A stretch of 41,215 nt of DNA. It comes from Bacteroidota bacterium. Lineage in GTDB: Bacteria > Bacteroidota > Bacteroidia > NS11-12g > UBA955. Positions 32,374-41,215 of the stretch are shown here, piece after piece (the stretch's first letter is position 1; every line of letters begins with the position of its first letter). Made by a program: the position numbers and the translations under genes. The notes under the pieces were generated by a model that made no database searches, was not told the origin of the DNA, and saw nothing but the letters and a program-made list of their open reading frames with translations. The stretch lies in assembly GCA_025354385.1 (NCBI GenBank), contig JANXMZ010000062.1, positions 1-41,215 of the forward strand, written 5' to 3'.

Positions 32374-34041
32374 ATGAAAAAGAATAAACATGGTCTTTCT
32401 GTCAAGAGGTCGCCAGATATTGAATATCAAATTAGAAAGGAGTGTGGGTTTGGTTGTATTATATGCGGTGGGGCTATTTATGAGTACCATCATATTGATC
32501 CTGAATTTAAAGATGCTTTTGAGCATGAAGTAGATAAAATTGGAATAGTATGTCCAACTCACCACGCCTATGCGACTAGGCATTTTTGGCCTACAGAAAA
32601 ATTTATAACTGCTCGTAAAAATCCATTTTGCACACAAAATTCGAATAAATCTACTTTTGAATTTGGTACAAATCCAAATCACGATTTAATAATTAAGTTA
32701 GGAAAAACAAAATATGTAAATACCTCAACAATTATAGAAATAGATGGTAAAAGTATTTTATCAATATCAAAATCAGAAGAGATAAATAGTCCTCCTCAAT
32801 TAAGTGCATCATTTTATGATACAAATGGTTTTAATGTAGCTAATATAGTCAATAATGAATGGTTCGGAAATAGTGAAGCCTTTGATATTATTACCGCGGC
32901 TGGCAAAATTGAAATTCGAAATGAAATTAATGAGATAAATTTATTACTATTATTAAATGGGAATATAATTGAGGTAAAAAAGATAAATTTAAGGTATTTA
33001 AATTGTGTTATTCAAGGAGATTGTAATGGATTTAATGTAGGTACCCAAAATACCAAAGTTTCTTGGGGTTATGACGAATCAGAGATAATTAGTTCTGATT
33101 ATGGAATTAAGGTTATTGGTGATGAAATTAGTTTTGGTAAAAGAAAAAATAATTTGGAGACAGATGGCTCACAAAATTTAATGAAAAATCAAATCACAGT
33201 ATCTGGAGGACATGTAATAATTGATGAAAGAGAAGGTAGTTTAAGTTTAGGTACAATTAAGAAAAATGATCAGGATATTTGTCATTGTGGTAGCAATTTG
33301 GCTTACATGCATTGCTGCAAAAGAAATGAAGAACTGATAGCTGAATATTCAAAGGACGAAAGAATTATCAATCTAAAAAACAATGGTCAGAAGTTGACTG
33401 GAAAGCCAATTTACTTTAAATATGAATTTAAACCAAGGGAGGCCATTATTGGAACTGTCGTGCACGCTGATGCTGTTTTTATTATAATAAATACAGCAAG
33501 AGAGAGAGTTCCAATAGACTATATTGCCTCGAGGTTGATTCTAATAAATTTTATAACTAAAGATTGGTATACTTATTACGAGAGTATGGAAAATTATTCT
33601 GAAAAAAAGTTTCTAAAAGATTTTTATGATGTTGTTAATCGAATTTTTATTTCAAATCAAATGGTTAAAATGAATTTTAATTTAAAAGTGGCCCATGAAG
33701 TAAGTGTAAATGATGCCATGTTTACAATAGAATCAGGATTTAATAAAGAAAGTAATGAATTAATTAATTCTATTTTGCGTGTATTTCTAGAATCAATAAA
33801 AAATTATGTTGAGGGTACCTTTATGAAAGGATACGACATTAGAAATTTTCTAGCAATATATGATGAAAGGTATTTTAAATTTTATAGCTTTTTCAATGAG
33901 ATAATTAACAAATCCAATTTTAAATTATCAAGTGACTTAAATTTAGCTATATATGAATGCTTCATAATAATTAATAACTATCATGGAAATAAATTTCATG
34001 AAATGTTAGAGAAATTGAAAGATTCTCTCAATATTTCATAG
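32374..34041 (+). CDS. HNH nuclease-like protein with beta-rich middle, SEC-C motif and helical C-terminus
   Basis: 555 residues from ATG 32374; TTG at 32359 would add five. The N-terminal 80 residues hold an HNH-type zinc nuclease: CIIC (28-31), YHHIDP with His39-His40, and VCPTHH (59-64) with HHAYA after it. A long region (about 100-295) is made of short alternating beta strands rich in Ile, Asn and Gly, like a beta-sandwich or beta-helix. A SEC-C zinc motif follows (CHCGSNLAYMHCC, 303-315). The last 230 residues look mostly alpha-helical and unrecognised. No signal peptide. Codons are much more AT-rich than the flanking wecB and serS, suggesting recent acquisition. It stands alone, with over 200 bp on each side. 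Confidence 0.82.
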   Translation: MKKNKHGLSVKRSPDIEYQIRKECGFGCIICGGAIYEYHHIDPEFKDAFEHEVDKIGIVCPTHHAYATRHFWPTEKFITARKNPFCTQNSNKSTFEFGTNPNHDLIIKLGKTKYVNTSTIIEIDGKSILSISKSEEINSPPQLSASFYDTNGFNVANIVNNEWFGNSEAFDIITAAGKIEIRNEINEINLLLLLNGNIIEVKKINLRYLNCVIQGDCNGFNVGTQNTKVSWGYDESEIISSDYGIKVIGDEISFGKRKNNLETDGSQNLMKNQITVSGGHVIIDEREGSLSLGTIKKNDQDICHCGSNLAYMHCCKRNEELIAEYSKDERIINLKNNGQKLTGKPIYFKYEFKPREAIIGTVVHADAVFIIINTARERVPIDYIASRLILINFITKDWYTYYESMENYSEKKFLKDFYDVVNRIFISNQMVKMNFNLKVAHEVSVNDAMFTIESGFNKESNELINSILRVFLESIKNYVEGTFMKGYDIRNFLAIYDERYFKFYSFFNEIINKSNFKLSSDLNLAIYECFIIINNYHGNKFHEMLEKLKDSLNIS

Positions 34042-34268
34042 TTAAGAGGTTCACAGTCTTTTCTATGCCTAATTATATAACATAAATATATGCACCTATT
34101 CAAGATTCTGATAGCTCAAGAATTTTATTTTTTCTTTAAACTATATTTTGGCCCTAAATATTGTTCTCAAAGTTTACAAAATTAATTAACTATCAGACTG
34201 ATTTAACACCATTTTATTAAAAATATATGGGGATTTAATTTTTACACACTTAATTTGCAGTAAAATTT

Positions 34269-35540
34269 ATGCTTACCCTTACAGCCATTAGAACCCAAAC
34301 CCAAGAGATTATTGAACGCCTGGCCAAACGCGGTATCGATAGAACCGCAGACATTCAACAGATATTGAGTTTGGATGAATCCAAACGCGCTAAACAAACC
34401 TTGTTAGAACAAAATCTTGCCAAAGGCAATGTATTGGCCAAAGAAATTGGTGATTTGTTTAAAAGTGGTGACAAAGCAGCAGCCGATGAGAAAAAAGCTG
34501 AGTCGATTGAATTAAAAGAAGCCGCCAAAGTATTGGAAACTGAGTTGACTGAAATAGACAAGCAACTCACCCAAAAATTATACGAAATACCCAATGCACC
34601 CGTTGCAAAAGTAGTATATGGCAAAACCCCCGAAGAAAACGAAACCGTTTACGAATGGGGTGTAGATCCAGTATTGCCAGCCAATGCCAAGCCACACTGG
34701 GAATTGACTTCTCAATACGATATCATCGATTTTGAATTGGGTAACAAAATTACTGGCGCTGGTTTCCCAGTATACAAAGGCAAAGGTGCTCGCCTGCAAA
34801 GAGCCTTGATTAATTTCTTTTTAGACGAAGCCATTAAAGCGGGTTACTACGAAGTGCAACCTCCCATTTTAGTAAACGAAGCCAGCGGTTATGGTACCGG
34901 TCAGTTGCCCGATAAAGAAGGACAGATGTACCACGATAAGGCCGATAATTTATATTTAATTCCAACAGCCGAGGTGCCTATTACCAATATCTACCGCGAT
35001 GTGATTTTAAAAGAAGAAGAATTGCCAATTCGCAATGTTGGCTATACCCCATGCTTTAGAAGAGAGGCGGGTAGCTATGGTGCGCATGTGCGTGGTTTGA
35101 ACCGTTTGCACCAATTTGATAAAGTAGAAATTGTTCAAATTGCACATCCTTCTCAAAGTTACGAAATATTAGAAAGCATGTTAGAGCATGTGAAAATGTT
35201 GATGACCAAGTTGGGTTTAAAATTTAGAATCCTCCGTTTATGCGGTGGCGATATGGGTTTTGCCAGTGCCATGACCTACGACTTCGAAGCGTGGAGTGGT
35301 GCGCAACAACGTTGGCTAGAGGTAAGCTCCGTATCGAACTTCGAAACCTTTCAAGCCAACCGTTTGAAGTGCCGTTATAAAACCAAAGATGGTAAAAATG
35401 AATTGGTGCACACCCTAAATGGTAGTGCGTTGGCATTACCAAGAATTGTGGCCTCTTTATTGGAAAACAATCAAACAGAGAATGGTATCAATATGCCAGA
35501 ATGTTTGCATCCTTATTTAGGATTCACTAATATAAATTAA
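34269..35540 (+). CDS. serS: Seryl-tRNA synthetase
   Basis: Charges tRNA-Ser and tRNA-Sec with serine. 423 residues, class II fold. The N-terminal coiled-coil arm (about 30-105) grips the tRNA. Active-site signatures: TAEVP (233-237), motif 2 FRREAGSYG (263-271) and motif 3 NGSALALPR (384-392). No truncation. The start ATG at 34269 is preceded by a TTAATTTG box. No T-box or leader structure was recognised. A small membrane protein gene follows 9 bases downstream. Confidence 0.97.
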   Translation: MLTLTAIRTQTQEIIERLAKRGIDRTADIQQILSLDESKRAKQTLLEQNLAKGNVLAKEIGDLFKSGDKAAADEKKAESIELKEAAKVLETELTEIDKQLTQKLYEIPNAPVAKVVYGKTPEENETVYEWGVDPVLPANAKPHWELTSQYDIIDFELGNKITGAGFPVYKGKGARLQRALINFFLDEAIKAGYYEVQPPILVNEASGYGTGQLPDKEGQMYHDKADNLYLIPTAEVPITNIYRDVILKEEELPIRNVGYTPCFRREAGSYGAHVRGLNRLHQFDKVEIVQIAHPSQSYEILESMLEHVKMLMTKLGLKFRILRLCGGDMGFASAMTYDFEAWSGAQQRWLEVSSVSNFETFQANRLKCRYKTKDGKNELVHTLNGSALALPRIVASLLENNQTENGINMPECLHPYLGFTNIN

Positions 35541-35545
35541 ATTTG
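35538..35545 (+). promoter_or_regulatory. Possible -7 box overlapping the serS stop codon
   Basis: TAAATTTG includes the serS TAA and ends 4 bases before the ATG at 35550. It may provide a near-leaderless transcript for the next two genes, or be chance in AT-rich sequence. Confidence 0.25.
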
Positions 35546-35549
35546 TTTT

Positions 35550-35777
35550 ATGGATAAAACATTAAAAAATTTCACAGGAATAATGTCTCAAAAAAGAAAC
35601 ATAAGTATTGGAGTTTTGTGCCTTTTTTCCATCATTGCAGGTTTATGTGTAATGGCCATCTGTTCATCATTTATTATTAATGTTTACTGGCATGAAATAT
35701 TTTCAGCAGTCATCTTAATATTCGGAGTGGCTTTGCTTTTCAGTTTAAGATTATTAGGTCGCGTTTTATCGAAATAA
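35550..35777 (+). CDS. Small two-helix membrane protein
   Basis: 75 residues. The N-terminal 18 are polar and basic, followed by two hydrophobic helices (about 19-42 and 48-70, for example ISIGVLCLFSIIAGLCVMAIC). The end, RLLGRVLSK, is basic. No family is recognised. It sits between serS (9 bases) and the Kazal-domain gene (2 bases), so it is probably cotranscribed with the latter. It might serve the secreted inhibitor, but that is a guess. Confidence 0.6.
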   Translation: MDKTLKNFTGIMSQKRNISIGVLCLFSIIAGLCVMAICSSFIINVYWHEIFSAVILIFGVALLFSLRLLGRVLSK

Positions 35778-35779
35778 AA

Positions 35780-36265
35780 TTGAAGGCCTTAATAGTCATA
35801 TCTGTATTTTGTTTAATTGGTGTCAATGTGACGGCTCAATTTTTACAAACTTGTGTAGAGCCAGCTCGGGTGCAGCCTACCTATATGTGCAACCAAACCT
35901 TATACGATCCAGTGTGTGGTTGCGATCATAAAACTTACCGCAACCAATGCAATGCCTATAATAACCATGGCATTAATTTATGGACCAGTGGCGTGTGCAG
36001 TGGTATTGATGTGGATTTTTATCCCAATCCTGTTGTGCAGGGCACTATGTTAACGGTGAACATTGCTTATCCAGATTTTTATATGGGCAATGCAACACTA
36101 TATATAACCGATATGTATGGCAAAACATGGGAGCAGCGGTTTCTGAATAATTTTAACCGCACACAAATTCAATTTGATATGACCGCTATTCCAACAGGTG
36201 TTTATGTTTTGGTGGTTATAAGCTCTAATAAAGTAGGGGTATCAAAATTATTTTCTAAGTATTAG
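35780..36265 (+). CDS. Secreted Kazal-type protease inhibitor with T9SS sorting domain
   Basis: 161 residues, starting with TTG at 35780. MKALIVISVFCLIGVNVTAQ is a proper signal peptide, so this rare start is credible. Cys25, 37, 46, 48, 57 and 73 with DPVCGCDHKTYRNQCNAYNNHGI (45-65) form a single Kazal domain, a family of serine protease inhibitors common in animals and found in some bacteria. From YPNPV (81-85) to the C-terminus the protein matches a T9SS type A sorting domain (DMYGKT, IPTGVYVLVV, KLFSK), so it should be exported through the type IX system and possibly anchored. Immediately downstream of the small membrane protein gene. Confidence 0.85.
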   Translation: MKALIVISVFCLIGVNVTAQFLQTCVEPARVQPTYMCNQTLYDPVCGCDHKTYRNQCNAYNNHGINLWTSGVCSGIDVDFYPNPVVQGTMLTVNIAYPDFYMGNATLYITDMYGKTWEQRFLNNFNRTQIQFDMTAIPTGVYVLVVISSNKVGVSKLFSKY

Positions 36266-36311
36266 TTTACTTTCTGAAAATATTAATAATGATAGAATAA
36301 ATGCTTAATAA

Positions 36312-37253
36312 TTACCGCCAATAGAAAGTTTCCAGCAATTGATTGGCCGCACCAAAGTGTTCGATTTCGAGCAAGCAACCTGTTTCATTTCTTGTAAAAA
36401 CATAACGCGATTGATCCTTACTATCCGTTAAGGTTTTTATCCAAACATTGCTTTTATTTATACTATCAGAGTATTCAAATATGTAATAAAATGATTTGTC
36501 TTTTTTGGATGTATAATAATAGCGGGTTAAATAATCTTTGTTGTTATAAACATATATTTTCTCTAGGTCTTCAACCAAATTATTTACAGAATCAAGCCTG
36601 CTTTTTTTGAGTGGGGTATTGGCATTTATAAGCGCAGGTTTTGGCCAGTCACTTTCATTAGGGCAACCCAATGAGGTGGTCCAAAATTTCGTGGAATCTA
36701 ATTTAAGAGTTGGAAAAGAAATCACATAAAGGGTTTGTCGTTTTCTGGTATGACTAAAAAAATCATCCGTATTCTTAAAATTTTCTACCAGGGCATATTC
36801 GCAACAACTCCAAGTATCCCAAAGTTTAAAATAAGGGTTCGGTTGTTTGAATTTATTGAGAGCAGTTTCAAATTCAAAAATGGTGTTTAAGTTATTTTCA
36901 TCGGCTCTAAAACCCGATAATAGTTGCAGATTATTTCCTGTGATGGCATAGCGACCATCCATGTATCGAAAGTTTTTTTTGAATCTTAAATGACCTTTTC
37001 CTGGCGTATAAATATCTGTTTTTATGATTCCCTTATAGTTGTAAGTGCCATCTTTTCTAAAAGTCATTTCCACAAATGTATCTAACCTGGTATAATTGCT
37101 ATCAGCTTTGTTGGCATTGCCTACAGTATAATAATACCAATGGCCCAAGTAGCTATTGTCTATGGTTTGTGCGAATAATTGTGTCCAAAAAATAAATGTG
37201 TAAGTGAAAACAAAATGCAACATTAATTTGGACTTAATATACAGATTCGTCAT
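36312..37253 (-). CDS. Secreted protein of unknown function
   Basis: 313 residues with a signal peptide, ending near FAQ at residue 29. An early segment, LGHWYYYTVGNANKADSNYTRL, followed by FRKDGTYNYKGI, resembles the first strands of a lipocalin-like barrel (weight W, then a DGTY turn). The rest has no match I recognise. Cys residues in WSCCEY, LGCPNE and TGCLLE could form disulphides. A second Met at residue 11 is possible. It stands alone between two plus-strand units and is convergent with the Kazal-domain gene. Confidence 0.72.
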   Translation of the reverse strand: MTNLYIKSKLMLHFVFTYTFIFWTQLFAQTIDNSYLGHWYYYTVGNANKADSNYTRLDTFVEMTFRKDGTYNYKGIIKTDIYTPGKGHLRFKKNFRYMDGRYAITGNNLQLLSGFRADENNLNTIFEFETALNKFKQPNPYFKLWDTWSCCEYALVENFKNTDDFFSHTRKRQTLYVISFPTLKLDSTKFWTTSLGCPNESDWPKPALINANTPLKKSRLDSVNNLVEDLEKIYVYNNKDYLTRYYYTSKKDKSFYYIFEYSDSINKSNVWIKTLTDSKDQSRYVFTRNETGCLLEIEHFGAANQLLETFYWR

Positions 37254-37439
37254 TTTACGAATATAAAATAGAAATATTGAAAGGTCAACAACTATTTTTT
37301 GTAAGTTGAGTTAGATTTTGAACATTATAAAGTTAAGCTGAATACCGACTAATTGGTCCTAAAATTAACGCATTAAACCTATCAGTCAATGCTTATTGTT
37401 ATCATCTGTAGGATGGTGCCGGTTTCCTTTTTTAATCCT

Positions 37440-37447
37440 TACCTTTG
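37440..37447 (+). promoter_or_regulatory. Candidate -7 box of mfd
   Basis: TACCTTTG matches TAnnTTTG. Its expected transcription start (about 37453) lies 17 bases before the TTG at 37471. It lies inside the longest possible frame from 37396, which argues against that start. Confidence 0.4.
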
Positions 37448-37470
37448 CATTCCTTTTTAAAAGCTCAGCA

Positions 37471-40400
37471 TTGAAAGTAAGAGAACTGGTAGAAGCTTTT
37501 GGTCAACATCATCAAATGAAAGAATTTCTGGAACAGCACAGAAATTCACAGTCTTTTATTGCCCATTTTGAAGGGTTAATTGGGTCTTCTTTTGCAGTAG
37601 CCATTGCATCTATGTATGCAGAGTCTGGTAAAACCATTTTTATTCTAGTTCCCGAAATGGAGGAAGCAGAATTTTTGCGCAGCGATTTACAACACTTAAT
37701 ATCGGATAATGAAGTATTGATGCTTCCAGATAGCTTTAAACGAGTATTTGAATTCGAAGAAATAAGCAATGACCAAATTCAGATGCGGGCCGAGGTTATT
37801 TCCCGTTTGCAACATGCTACCCATCCTTACATAGTAATTGCGACACCGGAAAGTATTTCTGAGAAGGTAATTAGCAATGAAAAATTACAGCAGAATTCTT
37901 TCGATATCAATGTGCGTGAAAAATTAGATACAAATTTCATGGCAGATTTTTTAGATGAGAATGAATTTGAACGTGAAGACTTTGTATACGAACCGGGTCA
38001 GTATGCCATTCGTGGTGGCATTATAGATATTTTTAGTTTTTCCAACGAACAGCCTTACCGCATTGAGTTGGATGGAGACGAGGTAGAAACCATTCGCACA
38101 TTCGACATTGAAACACAATTGTCCATCTCTAAAATTGCTTTCTTAACCATTGTTCCCAATATTCAAAGTGCCGGCATTGCAGGCGAAAAAGTATCCTTCT
38201 TCAAATACATTCCCAAGGATGCTATTATTGTTACCAAACATTTTAATGATCAGTTTGAATATTTGAATAAACAATGGCAAAATTTGATAGAGAACGAGCA
38301 ACATCCCGAACGCATGTTGCTAACGCCTGGAGAAATTAAGGCCAATATTAAGTCGTTTTCCACCATAGTGGAAAGCAGCAGCATGACGGCTTTTAAAGCC
38401 CAGCAATCTTTCCGTTTTAACATGGAGCCGCAACCCTTGTTTCAAAAGAATGTAGAAATGTTGCTGAACCATTTGCAAGCCAATGAGCTGAATAATATCA
38501 TGAACTTGGTGTTTAGCGATACGGGTAAGCAAATAGAAAGATTAATTGCTATTATTCATGATAGGCAAAAACAAATTAATGTCGTACCCATTTACCATGG
38601 ATTGGCAGAAGGTTTTTTAGACAAAGAATTAAAGATGGCCTGTTATACTGAACATCAATTATTTGAAAGGTATTACAGGTACAAGGTTCATAAAAAGGGG
38701 TACACCAAAAGTACCGCTATGACCCTTAAAGAGCTAAGTGAATTGCGCCCAGGCGATTATGTTACACACATTGATCATGGCGTCGGCAAGTTTATGGGTT
38801 TGCAGCGAATGAACATGAATGGGGTAGTTCAAGAGGCTGTAAAAATAGCCTATCGCGATGGCGATTTGTTATTTGTAAATGTCAATTCCCTGCATAAAAT
38901 TTCGAAGTTCAGTGGTAAAGATGGGAATGAACCAACTTTGCATAAACTCGGCAGTGGGGTATGGGAAAAACAAAAAGCGACTACCAAGAAAAAAGTAAAA
39001 GACATTGCCCGTGAGCTAATTACATTATATGCCAAACGCAAGGCGCAACCGGGGTTTGCATTCAGTCCTGATACATATTTACAAATGGAATTAGAGGCTT
39101 CGTTTTTATACGAAGATACACCCGACCAAGCCAAGACCACCGAAGAAATTAAACGCGATATGGAAAGCGAAAAACCAATGGATCGTTTGTTATGTGGAGA
39201 TGTTGGTTTTGGTAAAACGGAGGTTGCTATTCGCACTGCATTCAAAGCGGTGAATGATAGTAAGCAGGTTGCCGTGTTGGTGCCAACAACTATATTGGCG
39301 CATCAGCATTATAGAACATTTAAAGAGCGATTAAATGCTTTTCCGGTGACTATTGATTATATCAATAGATTTAAAACCGCGGCCGAAGTAAAAAAAACGC
39401 TAAAGGATGTGGCCGATGGCAAAGTAGATATTTTAATTGGCACGCACCGCTTGGTGGGTAAGGATATTAAGTTCAAAGATTTAGGCTTATTGATCATAGA
39501 TGAAGAACAAAAATTTGGGGTGTCAGTAAAAGATAAGTTGAAAGAATTAAGAGTGAATTTGGATACTCTAACATTAACAGCCACGCCTATTCCACGTACT
39601 CTGCATTTTTCATTAATGGGCGCTAGAGATTTATCTGTTATTAATACAGCTCCACCGAATCGTTTCCCTATTAAAACAGAGTTGCAGATTTTTAATAAAG
39701 AGATTATAAAAAAGGCTTTGACCTATGAATTGGATAGAGGTGGGCAAGTGTATTTTGTACACCACCGTGTGAAAGATTTATACGAATACCAAGCCATGAT
39801 GGAACAGATGATGCCAGGCATTAGAGTTGCAGTAGCTCATGGTCAAATGGAAGGTCATGATCTCGAAAATGTGATGGTGCGATTTGTGGAAGGTGATTAT
39901 GATGTGTTATTAGCCACTACTATTATTGAAGCAGGTTTGGATATACCCAATTGCAATACCATCATCATTAACAATGCCCACATGTTTGGCTTGAGCGATT
40001 TGCACCAAATGAGGGGTAGGGTAGGCCGCAGCAATCGCAAAGCCTATTGTTATTTATTATCGCCACCACTGAATTTGTTAACTACCGATGCTAAAAAAAG
40101 ATTAAGCACCATTGAAGAGTACAGCGATTTAGGCGGTGGATTTAATGTGGCTATGCGCGACTTGGATATACGTGGTGCAGGTAATTTGTTAGGAGGCGAG
40201 CAGAGTGGTTTTATTTCGGAAATTGGGTTCGATATGTACCATAAAATTTTGGATGAGGCCATTCGCGAATTGAAGCACGATGAGTTCAATGAATTATTTG
40301 CCGATCAAGAAGAAAATATAAGCAGCAGAGACTGCCAAGTAGATACCGACCTTGATATGTTGATACCCGAAAGCTATGTGCGCAATATGCCCGAGCGATT

Positions 40401-40782
40401 GGCTTTGTATTCGGAGTTGAGTAAGGTGGATAATGAAGAGCAGTTATCGAAATTCATAGAAATGTTGATTGATAGATTCGGCAAATATCCTCCAGAAGTA
40501 AGCACCTTATTAGCTTCCATGCGTTTAAAATGGATGGGCAAAGCCATGGGTTTCGAGAAGATTAATTTAGAAAAAAGTTTATTGAAATTGTATTTCCCCA
40601 ACAACGAAAAGGCAGCCATTTTCGATAGTACCGCTTTTATGAAAGTGCTGCAATATGTGGCAACCAATCCAAATAAGTTCGAGATGAAGCAAACGAGTAA
40701 GTCGCTGTTGCTCATCACCAAATCGGTGCACACCATACAGCAAGCTACCATGGTACTAGAGGATCTGCAGGTGTTGTACTAG
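37471..40782 (+). CDS. mfd: Transcription-repair coupling factor
   Basis: ATP-driven translocase that removes RNA polymerase stalled at lesions and recruits UvrA. 1103 residues from TTG 37471 (MKVRELVEAFG), which matches the family start better than the hydrophobic N-terminus obtained from 37396. Order: UvrB-like N-terminal module with a degraded ATPase, the RNA-polymerase-interacting domain (LRPGDYVTHIDHGVGKFMGL), RecG-like helicase domains with P-loop GDVGFGKTE (Lys582), Walker B IIDEEQKFGV, TATPIPRTLHFSL and the QMRGRVGRS motif VI, and the C-terminal D7 domain. uvrA is in the same window but distant. Confidence 0.96.
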   Translation: MKVRELVEAFGQHHQMKEFLEQHRNSQSFIAHFEGLIGSSFAVAIASMYAESGKTIFILVPEMEEAEFLRSDLQHLISDNEVLMLPDSFKRVFEFEEISNDQIQMRAEVISRLQHATHPYIVIATPESISEKVISNEKLQQNSFDINVREKLDTNFMADFLDENEFEREDFVYEPGQYAIRGGIIDIFSFSNEQPYRIELDGDEVETIRTFDIETQLSISKIAFLTIVPNIQSAGIAGEKVSFFKYIPKDAIIVTKHFNDQFEYLNKQWQNLIENEQHPERMLLTPGEIKANIKSFSTIVESSSMTAFKAQQSFRFNMEPQPLFQKNVEMLLNHLQANELNNIMNLVFSDTGKQIERLIAIIHDRQKQINVVPIYHGLAEGFLDKELKMACYTEHQLFERYYRYKVHKKGYTKSTAMTLKELSELRPGDYVTHIDHGVGKFMGLQRMNMNGVVQEAVKIAYRDGDLLFVNVNSLHKISKFSGKDGNEPTLHKLGSGVWEKQKATTKKKVKDIARELITLYAKRKAQPGFAFSPDTYLQMELEASFLYEDTPDQAKTTEEIKRDMESEKPMDRLLCGDVGFGKTEVAIRTAFKAVNDSKQVAVLVPTTILAHQHYRTFKERLNAFPVTIDYINRFKTAAEVKKTLKDVADGKVDILIGTHRLVGKDIKFKDLGLLIIDEEQKFGVSVKDKLKELRVNLDTLTLTATPIPRTLHFSLMGARDLSVINTAPPNRFPIKTELQIFNKEIIKKALTYELDRGGQVYFVHHRVKDLYEYQAMMEQMMPGIRVAVAHGQMEGHDLENVMVRFVEGDYDVLLATTIIEAGLDIPNCNTIIINNAHMFGLSDLHQMRGRVGRSNRKAYCYLLSPPLNLLTTDAKKRLSTIEEYSDLGGGFNVAMRDLDIRGAGNLLGGEQSGFISEIGFDMYHKILDEAIRELKHDEFNELFADQEENISSRDCQVDTDLDMLIPESYVRNMPERLALYSELSKVDNEEQLSKFIEMLIDRFGKYPPEVSTLLASMRLKWMGKAMGFEKINLEKSLLKLYFPNNEKAAIFDSTAFMKVLQYVATNPNKFEMKQTSKSLLLITKSVHTIQQATMVLEDLQVLY

Positions 40783-40812
40783 GTTGCTGTTTGTGTTAGT
40801 CATCCTTGTATA

Positions 40813-41162
40813 ATCCCTACGGGATAAGAATCCATGCAATTAATTATAAAAAAATAATAAATCTCATAGATTGAAATCTCATAATTATATAATCCCTTAG
40901 ATATTATAAATCAATTCGCAATGCAAATCGTATCCGATAGGGATTAGATATCTTCACGATTATATGCCAATACCAATGTATACAAAATATCCCGAATGGA
41001 TTAAATATCTATTTGATTATGTGCCTTCGTCAATACCTATAAATAATTATCCCGTAGGGATAAAATATCCGTAGAAAATGCAACCAACGTTTTTTAATAT
41101 CCCGTAGGGATTATACACCATTGTTGATTATCCATTCAACAATTTTTATATCCCAAACCAAT
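40813..41162. repeat. Array of ATCCCGTAGGGAT-type 13-bp palindromes
   Basis: Copies or near-copies occur at 40813-40825 (ATCCCTACGGGAT), 40892-40904 (degenerate), 40932-40944 (ATCCGATAGGGAT), 40989-41001 (ATCCCGAATGGAT), 41049-41061 and 41099-41111 (both ATCCCGTAGGGAT), and 41150-41162 (half-site). Starts are 79, 40, 57, 60, 50 and 51 bases apart. The spacers are AT-rich and not alike, so it is not a CRISPR array. No protein is encoded here. The array may run beyond the window. This also covers the gene-less end from 40783 to 41215. Confidence 0.75.
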
Positions 41163-41215
41163 CCTGTCCTAAACGATTTTGGTCAAGAACATAAGATTCA
41201 GATTTTCAGTAAACT

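Noticed and set aside
37396..37470. Longer mfd start giving a hydrophobic N-terminus
   Set aside because: Mfd is cytosolic, the extra residues do not fit the family, and a promoter-like box lies inside the extension.
40813..41162. CRISPR array
   Set aside because: The repeats are only 13 bp, vary, are palindromic, and have irregular spacing; no cas genes are present.

Overview
The window looks like chromosome from an AT-rich member of the Bacteroidota, possibly a relative of the Chitinophagales or Sphingobacteriales. The signs are a DnaK with a C-terminal EEVK, a UvrA of the Bacteroidota type, a short adenylate kinase next to obg, a T9SS-type sorting domain, a TPR sensor kinase, many Cys-anchored lipoproteins, weak Shine-Dalgarno sequences, and repeated TAnnTTTG boxes of the Bacteroidota promoter type. 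No phage module, CRISPR array, rRNA or tRNA was seen.

Layout. 1-1630 is insertion-sequence debris: the tail of an IS5-like transposase, a truncated surface-protein-like fragment, and a nearly complete IS1595/ISXO2-like element with 26-bp terminal inverted repeats. uvrA follows (1634-4465, minus), then 640 bp without a gene. 5.1-12.8 kb holds envelope and signalling genes: a lipoprotein, an orphan TPR histidine kinase with a co-directional alpha/beta hydrolase, a two-gene minus-strand unit (coiled-coil secreted protein plus a small HExxH protein), and two tandem paralogous lipoproteins. 12.9-18.5 kb holds dnaK, a NamZ/DUF1343 muramidase, a secreted protein with an internal repeat, and a VWA protein. 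18.7-20.3 kb is a Crp/Fnr regulator, YceI and four-TM protein cassette. 20.3-23.6 kb (minus) holds a serine beta-lactamase-like lipoprotein, another lipoprotein and a class III aminotransferase. 24.0-29.3 kb is a plus-strand unit of cyanophycin synthetase and two GT-C glycosyltransferases. 29.3-32.1 kb has adk-obg (minus) and a divergent UDP-GlcNAc 2-epimerase. 32.4-34.0 kb is a very AT-rich single gene encoding an HNH / beta-rich / SEC-C / helical protein, sitting alone between housekeeping genes. 34.3-36.3 kb is serS, a small membrane protein and a secreted Kazal inhibitor with a T9SS tail. 36.3-40.8 kb has a secreted unknown and mfd. The window ends in a regular array of ATCCCGTAGGGAT-type palindromes.

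How genes work together. uvrA and mfd both belong to nucleotide excision repair but lie 33 kb apart. The arginine-type aminotransferase and cyanophycin synthetase are divergent and may share nitrogen-storage metabolism, although no cyanophycinase is present here. The HNH/SEC-C gene is the best candidate for an undescribed, possibly defensive, system. It has no partner genes and its function is inferred only from domain layout.
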